Positions 1-11,040 of a stretch of 64,000 bases of DNA are shown here, one piece after another. Origin of the DNA: Panopea generosa (Eukaryota; Mollusca; Bivalvia; Adapedonta; Hiatellidae); contig CM055901.1 in assembly GCA_029582155.1 (NCBI GenBank), forward strand, positions 6,366,874 to 6,430,873, given 5' to 3'. The translations under genes and the position numbers were made by a program. Positions within the stretch are counted from its first letter, which is position 1. Each line of letters begins with the position of its first letter. Under the pieces are notes generated by a model. That model was given only the letters and a program-made list of their open reading frames with translations. It was not told the origin of the DNA and ran no database searches.

Positions 1-830
1 ATCTAACAATACTATAGTTGGTCATCATTACTACATAAACATTTTGAAAATCTGTTGGGCCGTTCATGAGAAAAAGATTTTTTAAGTTTTGGACTATTTT
101 TAGTAACGGTGGCCATCTTGAATTTCAGATCGAAAAAAAAAAATCTTCTGTATAGTCTCCAATGCAACAGAAACATGCACATGAAGTTTCAGTTTAATTG
201 GCCTAGTGGTTTCAGAATAGATGAAAGAAAAAGAGAATTTTGTTTTCCCATAGTATCCTTATGTAAAATTCTAAGTCCCCTTACATGGCCCCTATAAATT
301 TTAGCCCCTAAATTCTTATCTACAATCAAACCCCTACACATAGGGATAATTAATACCAAATATGAACACATCTAACATACCGGTTCTTAAGAAAACGATT
401 TTAGTAATTCCCAATTTTTACCCTTTTGGGGCCCCTCCTGACCCCTAAGACAGTGGAACCCATTCATTTTTACAAATCTGAACCTACTTCACCAAACAAT
501 CCTTTGTGAAGATATAGGCAAAATCATTTCCATTTTAAAAAAAAAATAAATAAAAAAATATTATAATGACATGTGTCCCCTAATTGAACCCTCGGTGCGG
601 GGTCATATATAACCCTAGGGACACCATTTGAACAAATCTAACAATACTATAGTTGGTCATCATTACTACATAAACATTTTGAAAATCTGTTGGGCCGTTC
701 ATGAGAAGAAGATTTTTTAAGTTTTGGACTATTTTTAGTAACGGTGGCCATCTAGAATTTCAGATAAAAAAAAAAAATCTTCTGTATAGTCTCCTATGCA
801 ACAGAGAGTATTATAACCTATGTTTAAAGT
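1..830. repeat. Dispersed repeat R2 (Helitron-like interior type), partial tandem copy
   Basis: Bases 1-120 recur almost unchanged at about 637-800, so the segment is a head-to-tail duplication with a ~636-base period. Most of it (about 240-800) is also found at 62100-62600 in the same orientation. No reading frame with recognisable homology. The related copy at 61767-62729 is bounded by ends resembling the Helitron-like elements elsewhere in the window, so this is probably the interior of such an element cut by the window edge. Confidence 0.75.
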
Positions 831-1075
831 GGTGGATTTAGGCATCTACATGTCGACAGGTATGAAATCAAAATATTTTTAAAGATATTTTTGTTATTGT
901 GATCTCCATATAGTTCTGTTATGCTGTACAATGTAACAGAAGTACCAACACAAAAGAGTGCCAATGTAGACGAGAGTATATCTATATATAAAATACAATT
1001 GAATTTTTCATTCATCTTCAACTTTTTTTATATTTTAATAGATGGATGCTTTATATTATTGAATGATTTCACACT
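831..1075. other. No feature recognised
   Basis: AT-rich sequence between a dispersed repeat and a minisatellite. I see no splice-bounded open frame, RNA gene or repeat here. Confidence 0.5.
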
Positions 1076-1560
1076 TACATCACACACATCATCAACAGCT
1101 GCAGCTACATAACCATTCACACTAAAATCACACATATCATCAGCAGCAGCAACATCACCATTCACTTTAACATCACACATATCAACATCTTCAGCAGCAG
1201 CAACATCACCCACCATTCACACTAACATTACACATATCATCAGCAGTAGCAGCAGCAACATCACCATTCACTTTAACATCACACATATCAACATCTTCAG
1301 CAGCAGCAACATCACCCACCATTCACACTAACATTACACATATCATCAGCAGTAGCAGCAGCAACATCACCATTCACTTTAACATCACACATATCAGCAT
1401 CTTCAGCAGCAGCAACAACACCATTCACACTAACATTACACATATCATCAGCAGTAGCAGCAGCAACATCACCATTCACACTAACGTCACACAATCCATT
1501 ATCATAATCAACAGTTAACACCACCATTCACATAATTCTCACACTTATCATCAGGAGTTA
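1076..1560. repeat. CAGCAGCAACATCACC-type minisatellite, left part
   Basis: Units built from CAGCAGCAACATCACC and CATTCACACTAACATCACAC alternate with a variant carrying CTTTAACATCACACATATC. Two unit types alternate, giving a ~105-base higher-order period. The array resumes at 2500-2645 on the far side of the element at 1561-2499. Open frames within it are repetitive and not considered coding. Confidence 0.85.
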
Positions 1561-2499
1561 TGGACAATCCTGCGCCGCTACAAATCCGGCCCCTAGACAA
1601 AACGTCCTTGGTTAATCTGGCCTCATTTAGCATGGTCACTCCGGCCCCACTTTTATTTATAAATTATAGCATTTATTTTTTGGTATTTCTAGTTAAAAAA
1701 GTAATATACTGAATAGTTATTATATAATTTGAACAATATAATACACTAAAATCTAGCATAACAACAAAGAGCAGTCCGTTTAAGTATCACATCAAATCAT
1801 GTATATAAAATTGATATTGAATATCTGTACTTTTATACACATGCGGATGGTACTCTATTAGTACTTGCTACATATCCATAGTTTCAATATTTGTAATGTA
1901 TGAAAAGACATGTTAATTTGTTTGCATGATGCGCGACCAAAGTATTAGGTCTACCTTTAATTAACGAAAAGCGGTAGGTTTTTAATTTACAGTTTTTATA
2001 TATCAAAAGAGATGTTTTACTAAATACAAATGTGTCAACATTGTGTCTATTTTTTTGTTTGCATATCGTTTAAACGATACGCTTTCAATCAAACGCAAAT
2101 TGATTTCCTTGTTCAAATAATTGTTGTAATTGTTTGCACAGTGTACGACCCGAGTAATCAAGTTTACCTTTAATTTTTAAAAAACGTTAAATTGATTGTT
2201 TAATCATTTAAAACCCCGTATACTTGTTATTACAATGTGTGACACAAATTATCAAGTTTAACGCTACCATGTTTATTTCATGAATATTTTAATGATTAAT
2301 AACTGCATCATATATTTATGTATATAATAATTGTTATGTATGTAATAATATAATAATTAACTATGATATTGCAATATAAAATAGAAATAAAAAGTGGGGC
2401 CAGATTGACCATGCTAAATGGGGCCGGATTGTCCAGGGGTCGGATTCTCCAGGGGCCGGATTCTCCATGGCCGTTTTGGAGTGGGGCCGGATTGTCCAG
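1561..2499. mobile_element. Terminal-inverted-repeat element with GGGGCCGGATTGTCC phrases (MITE-like)
   Basis: About 90-100 bases at the left (1562-1652) are repeated in inverted form at the right (2394-2498). Both arms contain several copies of a phrase like GGGGCCGGATTGTCCA and share TTTAGCATGGTCA. The interior is AT-rich with no transposase frame, so the element is non-autonomous. It lies inside a minisatellite that continues on both sides, which supports insertion. I could not settle a target-site duplication, so the family is unknown. Confidence 0.7.
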
Positions 2500-2645
2500 G
2501 TTCCATCATTAGCAGCAGCAAAATCACTTTTTTACAATAACACTACCTACAACAGCATCACCATTCACACTAACGTCACACACATTATTAACAGTAGCAA
2601 CATCACCATTCACACTTGAAGCTCACAAATACTCAGCAGCAGCAG
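2500..2645. repeat. CAGCAGCAACATCACC-type minisatellite, right part
   Basis: The same CAGCAGCA / ATCACCATTCACACTAAC units as 1076-1560 resume here after the inverted-repeat element, in degenerate form. Confidence 0.75.
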
Positions 2646-2870
2646 TTCTTAACGGGTGACGGACAAAACACCTCCCGGACATAACCTCTCAACCTCATTT
2701 TTGTATAGGCGGACAAAACACCTCCAACGAATTTTACAAGGCAGACAAAACCCCTCACACAGATTTTACAAGGCGGACAAAACACCTCCCACAAATTTTA
2801 CAAGGCAGACAAAACCCCTCACGCAAATTTTACAAGGAAGACAAAACACTGCGCCCAATTTAATTTTAAA
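2646..2870. repeat. ~32-base tandem repeat (GGCGGACAAAACACCTCC)
   Basis: About five to six units alternate GGCGGACAAAACACCTCC and GGCAGACAAAACCCCTCAC, each followed by an ATTTTACAA spacer. The phrase style resembles the subterminal repeats of the element at 1561-2499, but the sequence is different and I see no inverted partner. Confidence 0.75.
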
Positions 2871-3149
2871 AATGCATACAAATGAATATTAACCAAGTTA
2901 GTGGTCGAAATTATAGTTTTTTTACTAATTTCACACGCATATTTTACATGAATAAACCCCGCCAACACCAACCTGTCTTTGAGGTCATCATGACCGATCA
3001 AAAGGAACCGCTCTAGCCAGACATAGATATGACTTAGCTTTATGCAAATTAGTTTTTGAGACGCCGGTCTGTATTGTCGGGGTCATTTTCATAGTGGATT
3101 CCGAAAGGATAAGACGTATAATAAGTGATATTAACTATATTAAAGTAAA
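2871..3149. other. No feature recognised
   Basis: Unique-looking AT-rich sequence. No repeat or convincing exon seen. Confidence 0.4.
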
Positions 3150-3317
3150 ATGTGCGAGAAAGATTTTGGCGGGGACTTCGATCTTTTGGAAGATGCGGAG
3201 TTACTGGACATGTTGATGACTGGCATACTAAACGATGTGCCAACAAATTCAAACCCTAAAGTGACAGCAACTCAAATTTTTAACATAAACACGCAGGAGT
3301 TGGTACCTCGGGCATGA
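3150..3317 (+). CDS. Small open frame, 55 residues, hypothetical
   Basis: ATG at 3150 with A at -3 opens a frame ending in TGA at 3315-3317. The peptide is acidic at its start (MCEKDFGGDFDLLEDAELL) and ends in LVPRA. Base composition is locally less AT-rich than the surroundings, which is the main reason for listing it. I do not recognise the family; it could be a first exon, a short peptide gene, a transposon remnant or chance. No polyadenylation signal or partner exon could be tied to it. Confidence 0.2.
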   Translation: MCEKDFGGDFDLLEDAELLDMLMTGILNDVPTNSNPKVTATQIFNINTQELVPRA

Positions 3318-3987
3318 TGTTTTCTGGTTTCTAAGTTAAATTTGATTTTGTCATTTGATCTGTGGTAAGTAATATGGGTCGTGAGTTTGATCCTTCACCG
3401 CTCCAGTCATTTGGTAGATACGTTTAAACAAAGATCCCGCCTCTATATGACCTTGTTATTAAACGGGATGTAAAACTTGATTCACATGTCATTTACGTAT
3501 TCATATTGCATTTCATAGAATTTGCACATGTGCAATACAAAATTATCGTTAGTTGAACAGTTGCAGTGTAAAAGTATTTGTAACAATAAAAAATAGAACC
3601 AGACATGTCCCCCAGATTTGTTGCAAAGCGGGCTGCTGTATACAAAAAATTAATGCAGTTTCATGTGTTTTGCAGAGATCAATTCTGCCGTCGACCATAC
3701 TTTCAGTATCATCAAAGCCGACCATTCGAGCTGCGGTGTGAACGCTGTCGACAGGAAACCACAATCAACCATCAGTGACAATTACCAAGCAGCAGCACAC
3801 TAACCGGTGCACATGCCACACCTCTGAACATGCTCCATGTGACTCATGCCCAAAAGAACTAGTTACAATTCGACCAATTTATCGGGTTTATAATAAAAGG
3901 TAGGTTAATGCTGATTTACCAAAATAAATTTCCGTTACAATTTGAAAATACTGCAATGTGATTGGACAAAATATAATTCCGACCACT
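3318..3987. other. No feature recognised
   Basis: Mostly unique sequence. A possible splice acceptor (TGTTTTGCAG near 3680) is followed by a short open stretch, but no homology or donor supports an exon. Confidence 0.4.
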
Positions 3988-4320
3988 AACCATGGTGATT
4001 TTGAGTGTTCCCTAGAGGGTCACTTGCAATTAAAATCATGTAATGTCAGTCCCCTTTTGAAACTATGTTATTTTCAAAGTAATACTAAACATCCAATTTA
4101 AAAGGATATGTCTATAAGTGAAAAACCTTTTTTATATAAATGCCTGAATTTTAAAATGGGTAACGTGACTCATGTAATACGGGGGACGCTCAAAATCCAC
4201 ATGGTCAAAATCCCCATGGCTCAAAAATGACAAGGTAGTCAAAATCCCCTTGGTAGAATTTAAAAGGTGGTAAAAATTCCCTTGGTCAAAATAGAGGGGT
4301 AGTCAAAATCCCCATGAAAT
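3988..4320. mobile_element. Foldback element with TCAAAATCCCCATGG phrases
   Basis: About 24 bases near 3990-4013 (ACCATGGTGATTTTGAGTG) are inverted at 4179-4202. The right side then carries four to five degenerate copies of TCAAAATCCCCATGG. No coding content. It has the same layout as the element at 1561-2499: an inverted repeat with reiterated short phrases. Boundaries are approximate. Confidence 0.5.
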
Positions 4321-4720
4321 ACTTCTACGAGGGTGTTCAATCTAGAATGTAATTTTTTTTTTTTTTTCTTAAAAAAAAGAGGCAGATTCACAAGCATAAA
4401 ATTTATAAAAACGGCAAATTCATAAACAACTATGTTATTTACATTTGACAAAATGGGGTCAGTGGGCATATAAAACTATCTTAATAAAAAAAAAATTTAA
4501 ATCCTGATAATTTATATTGTACCAATATTCACTTTAATTACAAAATATCTTCACTTTCATAATAAGTTAATAAAAACAGTCTGAAATCTAAATTATGTTT
4601 GATATTTATTTTGTTTTGATTGTTTATAAACTATTAATATCTCTTAACTACAAACATTAAATTCCCTATACAGTAAAAACACTGTGACATCGGTGATTTA
4701 AACTTAGAAAAAACAGAATG
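4321..4720. other. AT-rich stretch, no feature recognised
   Basis: Contains a long T run near 4350-4368 and A runs. No gene or repeat family recognised. Confidence 0.4.
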
Positions 4721-5160
4721 GAAGGGGACATGTTTTTTTTGTCACAAATTTCAAAGTTTCAAAGTTCTTGAATTTGACCATTTTGGTCCCACCTCCAAGG
4801 CCCCAGTAGGTGGGGGGACATAAAATCTGATTCACCCTTAGGTACCATAGTTGCATACAACAAATTCATAACGATTGAGCTAACGTTTTTTGAAAATAAG
4901 TCAAAAATGTGAATTGTTAACGGACATACAAATTTTTTTTAGGCCCCACCCTAGGGTCAAACCACAAGACACAGGGATATGTAATTCACAATTTTTATAA
5001 AGAACCCATATATTTTCATAATCATGCTTACCATTCGTTTCCCAATGCTTCTAGTAAGACGATTTCCAAAGTTTACCTTGAATTTGACTGTTTTGGCTGA
5101 CCCCCAAGACCCCAGGGTGTGGGGGGGGACCATGCAATTTGCACAACACAAGACGGATGG
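4721..5160. repeat. R2-like dispersed repeat with ~312-base direct duplication
   Basis: A block near 4753-4822 (AATTTGACCATTTTGGTC, then a GGGG-rich tract) recurs in diverged form at 5065-5131. Style and wording (GGCCCCACCCTAGGGTCAAA) resemble the dispersed R2 repeats at 1-830 and 61250-62720. No coding content. Confidence 0.5.
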
Positions 5161-5197
5161 CGACTGTCAAATGGCTATCATAAAAGGTCCCTTGATG

Positions 5198-5640
5198 TCT
5201 CTCACTGGTCACTATTACATTCCCCATAGGGCTCCATTGTAACATTTATATCCAAAACAAAGTAAATCTGCAGTATGTGTCTGGGCTAAAATTCTTCACT
5301 AGTTCAAGATATGTATTTGAAAGAAAAAAAAGTATATCTTTATTAAACAGGTTCTTTTTTTTATAATTTCAATGCTTTTGTTCTTCCTATCAATTTCCAG
5401 AGTCATTATATGACAACTATTCGCCAATGATGCAGTTTGAACCAACAATTGTGAAATGACACAGAATTGCCCTGAAATCTGATATCAGTATCAAATTTTC
5501 AGTGGTGATTTCTTAAATACATGGTAGGATAAAATAAATCACTGCAGTACAAAATCCTGACAAAAAGAAGAAAAAGGGACCTAAAGTTTTTATTTTTACC
5601 TCCTTCATCATTCTGTAGATCCAGAGTAACCAGAAATAGA
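5198..5640 (+). mobile_element. D1 MITE-like element, right end lost
   Basis: Left end TCTCTCACTGGTCACTATTA is followed by a body shared with copies at 28703, 52934, 54513 and (reversed) 63102. The body is recognisable through the CTCCTTCATC segment near the right end, but the terminal ~30 bases including the right inverted repeat are missing. In their place a ~110-base tandem array starts. Confidence 0.75.
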
Positions 5641-7340
5641 AACATGATTTTTTTCAATATTTATTATATTATGATTTTGTAGATTGATGCAGTAACCTGA
5701 AGTAACCTTCAGTTACCAAAGACAAAGAAGGGTAACCAAGTAACCAGAAATAGAGACATGATTTTATTCAATATTTATTATATTATGATTTTGTAGATTG
5801 ATGCAGTAACCTGAAGTAACCTTCAGTTACCAAATACAAAGAAGGGTAACCAGAAATAGAGACATGATTTTTGTCAATATTTATATAATGATTTTGTAGA
5901 TTTACTGCAGTAACCTGGAGTAACCTTCAGTTACCAAAGACAATGAAGGGTAACCAAGTAACCAGAAATAGAGACATGATTTTTGTCAATATTTATATAA
6001 TGATTTTGTAGATTTACTGCAGTAACCTGGAGTAACCTTCAGTTACCAAAGACAATGAAGAGTAACCAAGTAACCAGAAATAGAGACATGATTTTTTTTC
6101 AATATTTCTTATATTATGATTTTGTAGATTTGCTGCAGTAACCTGGAGTAACCTTCAGTTACCAAAGACAAAGAAGGGTTACCAAGTAACCAGAAATAGA
6201 GACATGATATTTTCAGATTTTTTAAATTGATTTTGTAGATTTGCTGCAGTAACCTGGAGTAAACCTTCAGTTACCAAAGACAAAGAAGGGTAACCAAGTA
6301 ACCAGAAATAGAGACATGTTTTTTTCCAAAGTCTCCTTATATATGATATTGTAGGTTTGCTGCAGTATGTAACCTTTAGTTACCATAGACAAAGAAGGGT
6401 AATCAGAAATAGAGACATGATTTTTTTCAATATTTCTTATATTATGATTTTGTAGATTTACTGCAGTAACCTAAAGTAACCTTCAGTTACCAAAAACAGA
6501 AAAGGGTTACCAAGTAACCAGAAATAGAGACATGTAATTTTTAGATTTTTTAAAATTGATTTTTTAGATTTGATGCAGTAACCTGAAGTAACCTTCAGTT
6601 ACCAAAGACAAAGAAGGGTAACCAAGTAACCAGAAATAGAGACATGATTTTTGTCAACATTTATATAATGATTTTGTAGATTTACTGCAGTAACCTGAAG
6701 TAACCTTCAGTTACCAAAGACAATGAAGGATAACCAAGTAACCAGAAATAAAGACATGATTTTTTTTCAATATTTCTTATATTATGATTTTGTAGATTTG
6801 ATGCAGTAACCTAAAGTAACCTTCAGTTACCAAAAACAGAGAAGGGTTACCAAGTAACCAGAAATAGAGACATGTTATTTTTAGATTTTTAAAAATTGAT
6901 TTTTTAGATTTGATGCAGTAACCTGAAGTAACCTTCAGTTACCAAAGACAGAGAAGGGTAACCAAGTAACCAGAAATAGAGACATGATTTTTTTCAATAT
7001 TCATATAATGATTTTGTAGATTTGCTGCAGTAACCTGGAGTAACCTTCAGTTACCAAAGACAAAGAAGGGTAACCAGAAATAGAGACATGATTTTTTCAA
7101 TATTTTATTATATTTTTTATGATTTTAAAGATTTACTGCAGTAACCTGGAGTAACCATCAGTTACCAAAGACAAAGAAGGGTTACAGTAACCAGAATTAG
7201 AGTTTTTTTTTTTCAATACCTCTAGTTTTTTTATATTGCAGAATTTCTGCAGTAACCTGAAATATGAGTAGCATAAAGGTTTTTCTTGGTTACCAAAGAC
7301 ATATAACCGGTTAATGCAATAACCTCAGTTACCAAAGACA
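5641..7340. repeat. ~104-119-base tandem array with internal GTAACC hairpins
   Basis: About 14-15 monomers, successive copies of GCAGTAACCTG starting near 5689, 5803, 5907, 6019, 6135 and 6246. Each monomer holds CTGCAGTAACC, an inverted GTAACCTGAA / TTCAGTTAC pair around GTAACC, AAAGACAAAGAAGGGTAACC and AACCAGAAATAGAGACATG. The last two or three copies are degenerate. The array grows out of the truncated right end of the D1 element to its left. Confidence 0.9.
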
Positions 7341-8789
7341 TATACATAGTGGGTTACAAATGGATTCACTTGTGCAGAGGTGCACATTTTGTGCCATATC
7401 AGGCTGTCACTTACCGAACTGTCGATTTGTTTACATCTTTTCAATAGATGTCTAGAAAATGACGTCACAGTCAGGTGCAATTTATGGGCAGAGTTTGTCT
7501 CCAAAAATAAACATGGCACCTGCCAAGCCGTGTTAAATAAGTTGAAGACCCCCCAGAGAAACAAAGATTAACGCGTCCCCAACTAGAGTATGCCTCTCCA
7601 ATTTAGAATCCCCACACTCAGGTAAACAAACATAAAATTGAAATAGTGCACAGAACAGCAGGACATGCGGGAGATGGCACACTACTCTATGCTGGGAACT
7701 TGGGGGACATGCTTGGCGATTTACGATTGTCAACGCCAGAGCAAAGACGCACAAATACTAGTTTCACATACAACAGTACGATCGACATATTATTATCAAT
7801 AACTTTATAAAATTCATTAGAAACGTTCGAATATTACGAAAGATACTTAAAATGTAAAATAAATACCTTATGACTTAATCCTATAAACACAATCATATAC
7901 AAGTCCACGACGCACTAACTGAAATCTCTCTCACGCGGATGTGACGTAAATTCTGCGTCGGCTAACATCAAAGCGAGAAGCCATGAACATTTCATGCATG
8001 GGTTACGTCATTTCTGAGGCCCTCCCAGGGGTTTCGGAGATCTAGAGAACATGGCCATTTATTTTAAGAGGTCTAGGGAACATTGGCCATTACTTTCAGA
8101 GATCCAGGGATCAAAGGCCTAATTTTAGAGATCTGGGGATATTGTCCTTAATGGAAAAAAGTACATTTACCAGAGACATATAAACAGAGATAGGCAACTG
8201 CAAGCACTTGTCTAAATTTCAGGTGGCACATTTTGGCTTTTTCTAGTTTAGTTTATTTATTGACCCTTTTGCTTTGAAATTGTCATTTTGGCGAGCAGGG
8301 AATTATGCATGTTCTAGTCATCGTTCTTCAGATCCGCTAGGAGATTTTGCAGTAGGCTAGTAGATTTCTAGACAGTAGACACATGTATCGCATCACTGAA
8401 AATTACTGACTACTCTACATATTCAGAGGTGGGGCATATGTAGAAGTTGGAGAATATTGGTCGTACAACACAGTGGTATCATATTTATGCGTACGTTTGT
8501 TTAAAATATGCATGCACATAACAATAAGGTAAACAATAAGGTAAACAGGCGGACCGACAATGCATATCTTACATATGGCGGTCTGCATACTTCATATTGA
8601 GTTTTTGGCCTAGATAACCTTCAATGCGCATGGTTGAGAATTTTAAAGACATTACATAGTGCAAATCAAAATAATTGGAGATTGAATGAACACATTGTGA
8701 TGAAGTATTGTAGATAAATACCTTTGTTCAATCTTAAAACGTCCGACATGATGGAATAGTAAAATCGCTATGAAATAGTTCATTAAGTG
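7341..8789. other. Mostly unique sequence; degenerate short repeat at 8035-8155
   Basis: No recognisable gene. At 8035-8155 four degenerate units of ~30-36 bases alternate AGAGATCTAGGGAACA and TTGGCCATTACTTT. Short frames near 7325-7754 overlap on both strands and show no homology. Confidence 0.4.
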
Positions 8790-9246
8790 TTAAGTAAATA
8801 TTTAACAATTAAGAAACCCCAAAGGGAGTTTAATCTCATTTGACATCCGATGGAATCGCTTCAAAATTGTGTCGCTCTTGTTTGTTAAAACAGCCTATAA
8901 AAATTAATTATTAAGTCCGTTCTTGATTATTAAGAAGTTCGTCATCACTGCCCATTTGTGAATGACACTGCACAGAATCTACCCTTGATTGAATTCTGAA
9001 CGAGTCATGTACAAACTATAAAGCCCACCGAGCTCTGCTTAAAAATGGCCTTAGCAACGGATGGCTTTCAAACATCAGTCATCTCAGCTTTCATCGTAGT
9101 TCCGCCCAGAGTTATATAAACTGTCAGTAAACAGTTTGACACTAAGCAAGTTGGTATTCTTTAAGTAAAAAGTAAAAAAAAAATTACAATTAATAAAACC
9201 CGATCGCTCCCTTTGGGTTTCTTAATTGTTACATATTTACTTAATG
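8790..9246. mobile_element. Terminal-inverted-repeat MITE-like element (~455 bases)
   Basis: TAAGTAAATATTTAACAATT followed by AAGAAACCCCAAAGGGAG (about 8793-8832) is inverted near 9206-9245 with few mismatches, giving arms of about 35-40 bases. The interior has no transposase frame. A TTATATAAAC box at about 9113 and an AGTAAACAGTTTGACAC motif are visible, but no transcript can be claimed. No clear target-site duplication was found. Confidence 0.7.
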
Positions 9247-9718
9247 AACACTAACATAAATATGTTTATGAAGTTTAGTTACTATAACATAAGAAGTGTG
9301 TTGAAAAATAGAGAAAAGGCTAGAGCTAAACATAGAACTTTAACCTGACAGTGCAAGTTCGTTATGAAGGTCAAGGTCAGTGATGTAAACTTTTTTAAAA
9401 GGATTGCGATGAGTTTACAGAATCAATATCTGTTACTTAAAAACAAAATAGATTTAAAAGCTAAACAAAAAACTTTTTTTAACCTAAGGTTTTATAGTAT
9501 GGAAATTTAGGTAATTTTGCTATATACATTGTTTGTATAATATGATACGAATGTGTTTATGAAGTTTAGTCATTATAACTTGGGTAGTTTGTTCAGTAAG
9601 AAAGAAAAGGCTGAACTAAACATTAAACTTTAACAAGTGGACGATAAAACGACAACGACGATGACAGGGTCATGACAATAGCTCTTCATGATTTACGAAA
9701 TGACGAGCTAAAAAGGGG
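9247..9718 (+). mobile_element. Helitron-like element fragment, 3' end (H1 family)
   Basis: Two diverged direct repeats about 285 bases apart share GTTTATGAAGTTTAGT and AAACTTTAAC. The right end reads AATAGCTCTTCATG...GACGAGCTAAAAAG. TAGCTC pairs with GAGCTA to form the terminal hairpin seen in the copies ending near 30111 and 48853. The left terminus was not identified. Confidence 0.55.
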
Positions 9719-10775
9719 CTAATAACCATCAAGCGACCACAAACTGTTCCCCGATCGAGTGCAGACACTAACTTGTGTATATTGTAATTGTATGGGTGTT
9801 TATGAGAGTCGGGGGATTTATTTTAACACTGCTATATACGCTCGTATATTCGGTGTGTGGGGGGCGACAAGGGACCGAATCCACTTGGCCTTCCTTCCTA
9901 TCACCAACACCATAATGCTGGAAAAATATCCTGGATTAAGCTCCACTTTCGATGAGGCAATTAATCAACAATTGACTGTTCAAGGTAGACTAACACACAT
10001 GATGTTGAAATAATAAAATAAATAGGGCAGCTGAGTTCCGCATCGGACAGTGATTCATTATTGGGTAGCCTACGCATGACATTTTAAGTTATGTAGGCCT
10101 ATTTCATCTAAGCTAAAAAGTCCATCCATATTATTTTCAAACCGACAAAACGTTGTCTGTTAGTTTATTGATTTGTTTTTACGAGTATGTTGTGGTATTC
10201 AAACTTTTCAGAGGGATGGAAACAATGCTCAATACGTTTTGACCGTGCAGTTGTGCACAACTCGACATAAGTTTTTTGTTCTTATTTTCATAGAACGTGT
10301 TCTGTACCATTTCCCCGCTCTCTGTACCGATCACATTTTGGCATATTTCGTTTTACCATGTATTATATCGTCGGAGAATTTAGACTTATTAAACGTTTAT
10401 ATGTTATATGTAAACATACATGTAAGTTTAAGGTTCAACTCTGGATTAAAACAACGATAGAGGCCGATTTAGAAGGCGAGATAGAGTTCTAAATATAAAA
10501 ATGAACGGAAGAAAACGATTTGCAAAGAAACCGTACTTCTGATGTTTATGATACTTCGTCTACAAATTTAAGCTTCAAAAAACGGGTCGAACTATGGAAT
10601 TAGAATTTTTAAAAACAATTTTGATAATGAAAATTCACATATTTTTTATCTTCCACGCGCTGTTTTTACGTTATCTAACTCTGAACTCTGAATAAGTTGC
10701 ACGTATTGTACTGGCGTCTGTACCATGAGTGCGTTTTGCAGGCGTGTATGGGGTGCCGTTTTACTATTTAACCTC
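9719..10775. other. Unique sequence, no gene supported
   Basis: Open stretches exist (for example 9759-10013 and 10173-10460), but they lack an ATG in good context, homology and matched splice sites. A weak first-exon candidate ends at a CAAG|GTAGAC donor near 9986. I would not annotate it. Confidence 0.4.
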
Positions 10776-11040
10776 AATAAGTGATATCACTTATTCGAAT
10801 GAGTGATATCACCTATTCGAATGAGTGATATTACTTATTCGAATGAGTGATATCACTCATTTGAATAGGTGATATCACTGATTCGAATGAGTTATATCAC
10901 CTATTCAAAATGAATAAGTGATATCACTTATTCGAATCAGTGATATCACCCATTCGAATCAGGGACCAGTCTGTTTTTTCTTGCTTGATAAATCAAATGA
11001 GTGATATCACCTATTCGAATGAGTAATATCACTGATTTTT
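10776..11040. repeat. 22-base palindromic minisatellite (GTGATATCAC / ATTCGAAT)
   Basis: The unit GTGATATCACTTATTCGAATGA repeats with a 22-base step (10781, 10803, ...) to about 10966. A second block follows at about 10997-11038 after a short break. Each unit contains two perfect palindromes, GTGATATCAC and ATTCGAAT. Some units are flipped or carry CAC-T versus CAC-C changes that keep the palindromes. It runs directly into the 65-base satellite. Confidence 0.9.

Noticed and set aside
5641-7340. CRISPR-like array
   Set aside because: Units are whole tandem monomers without unique spacers, in animal DNA.
9759-10013. 84-codon frame with a donor-like CAAGGTAGAC
   Set aside because: No ATG start for the full frame, no matching acceptor and no recognised domain.
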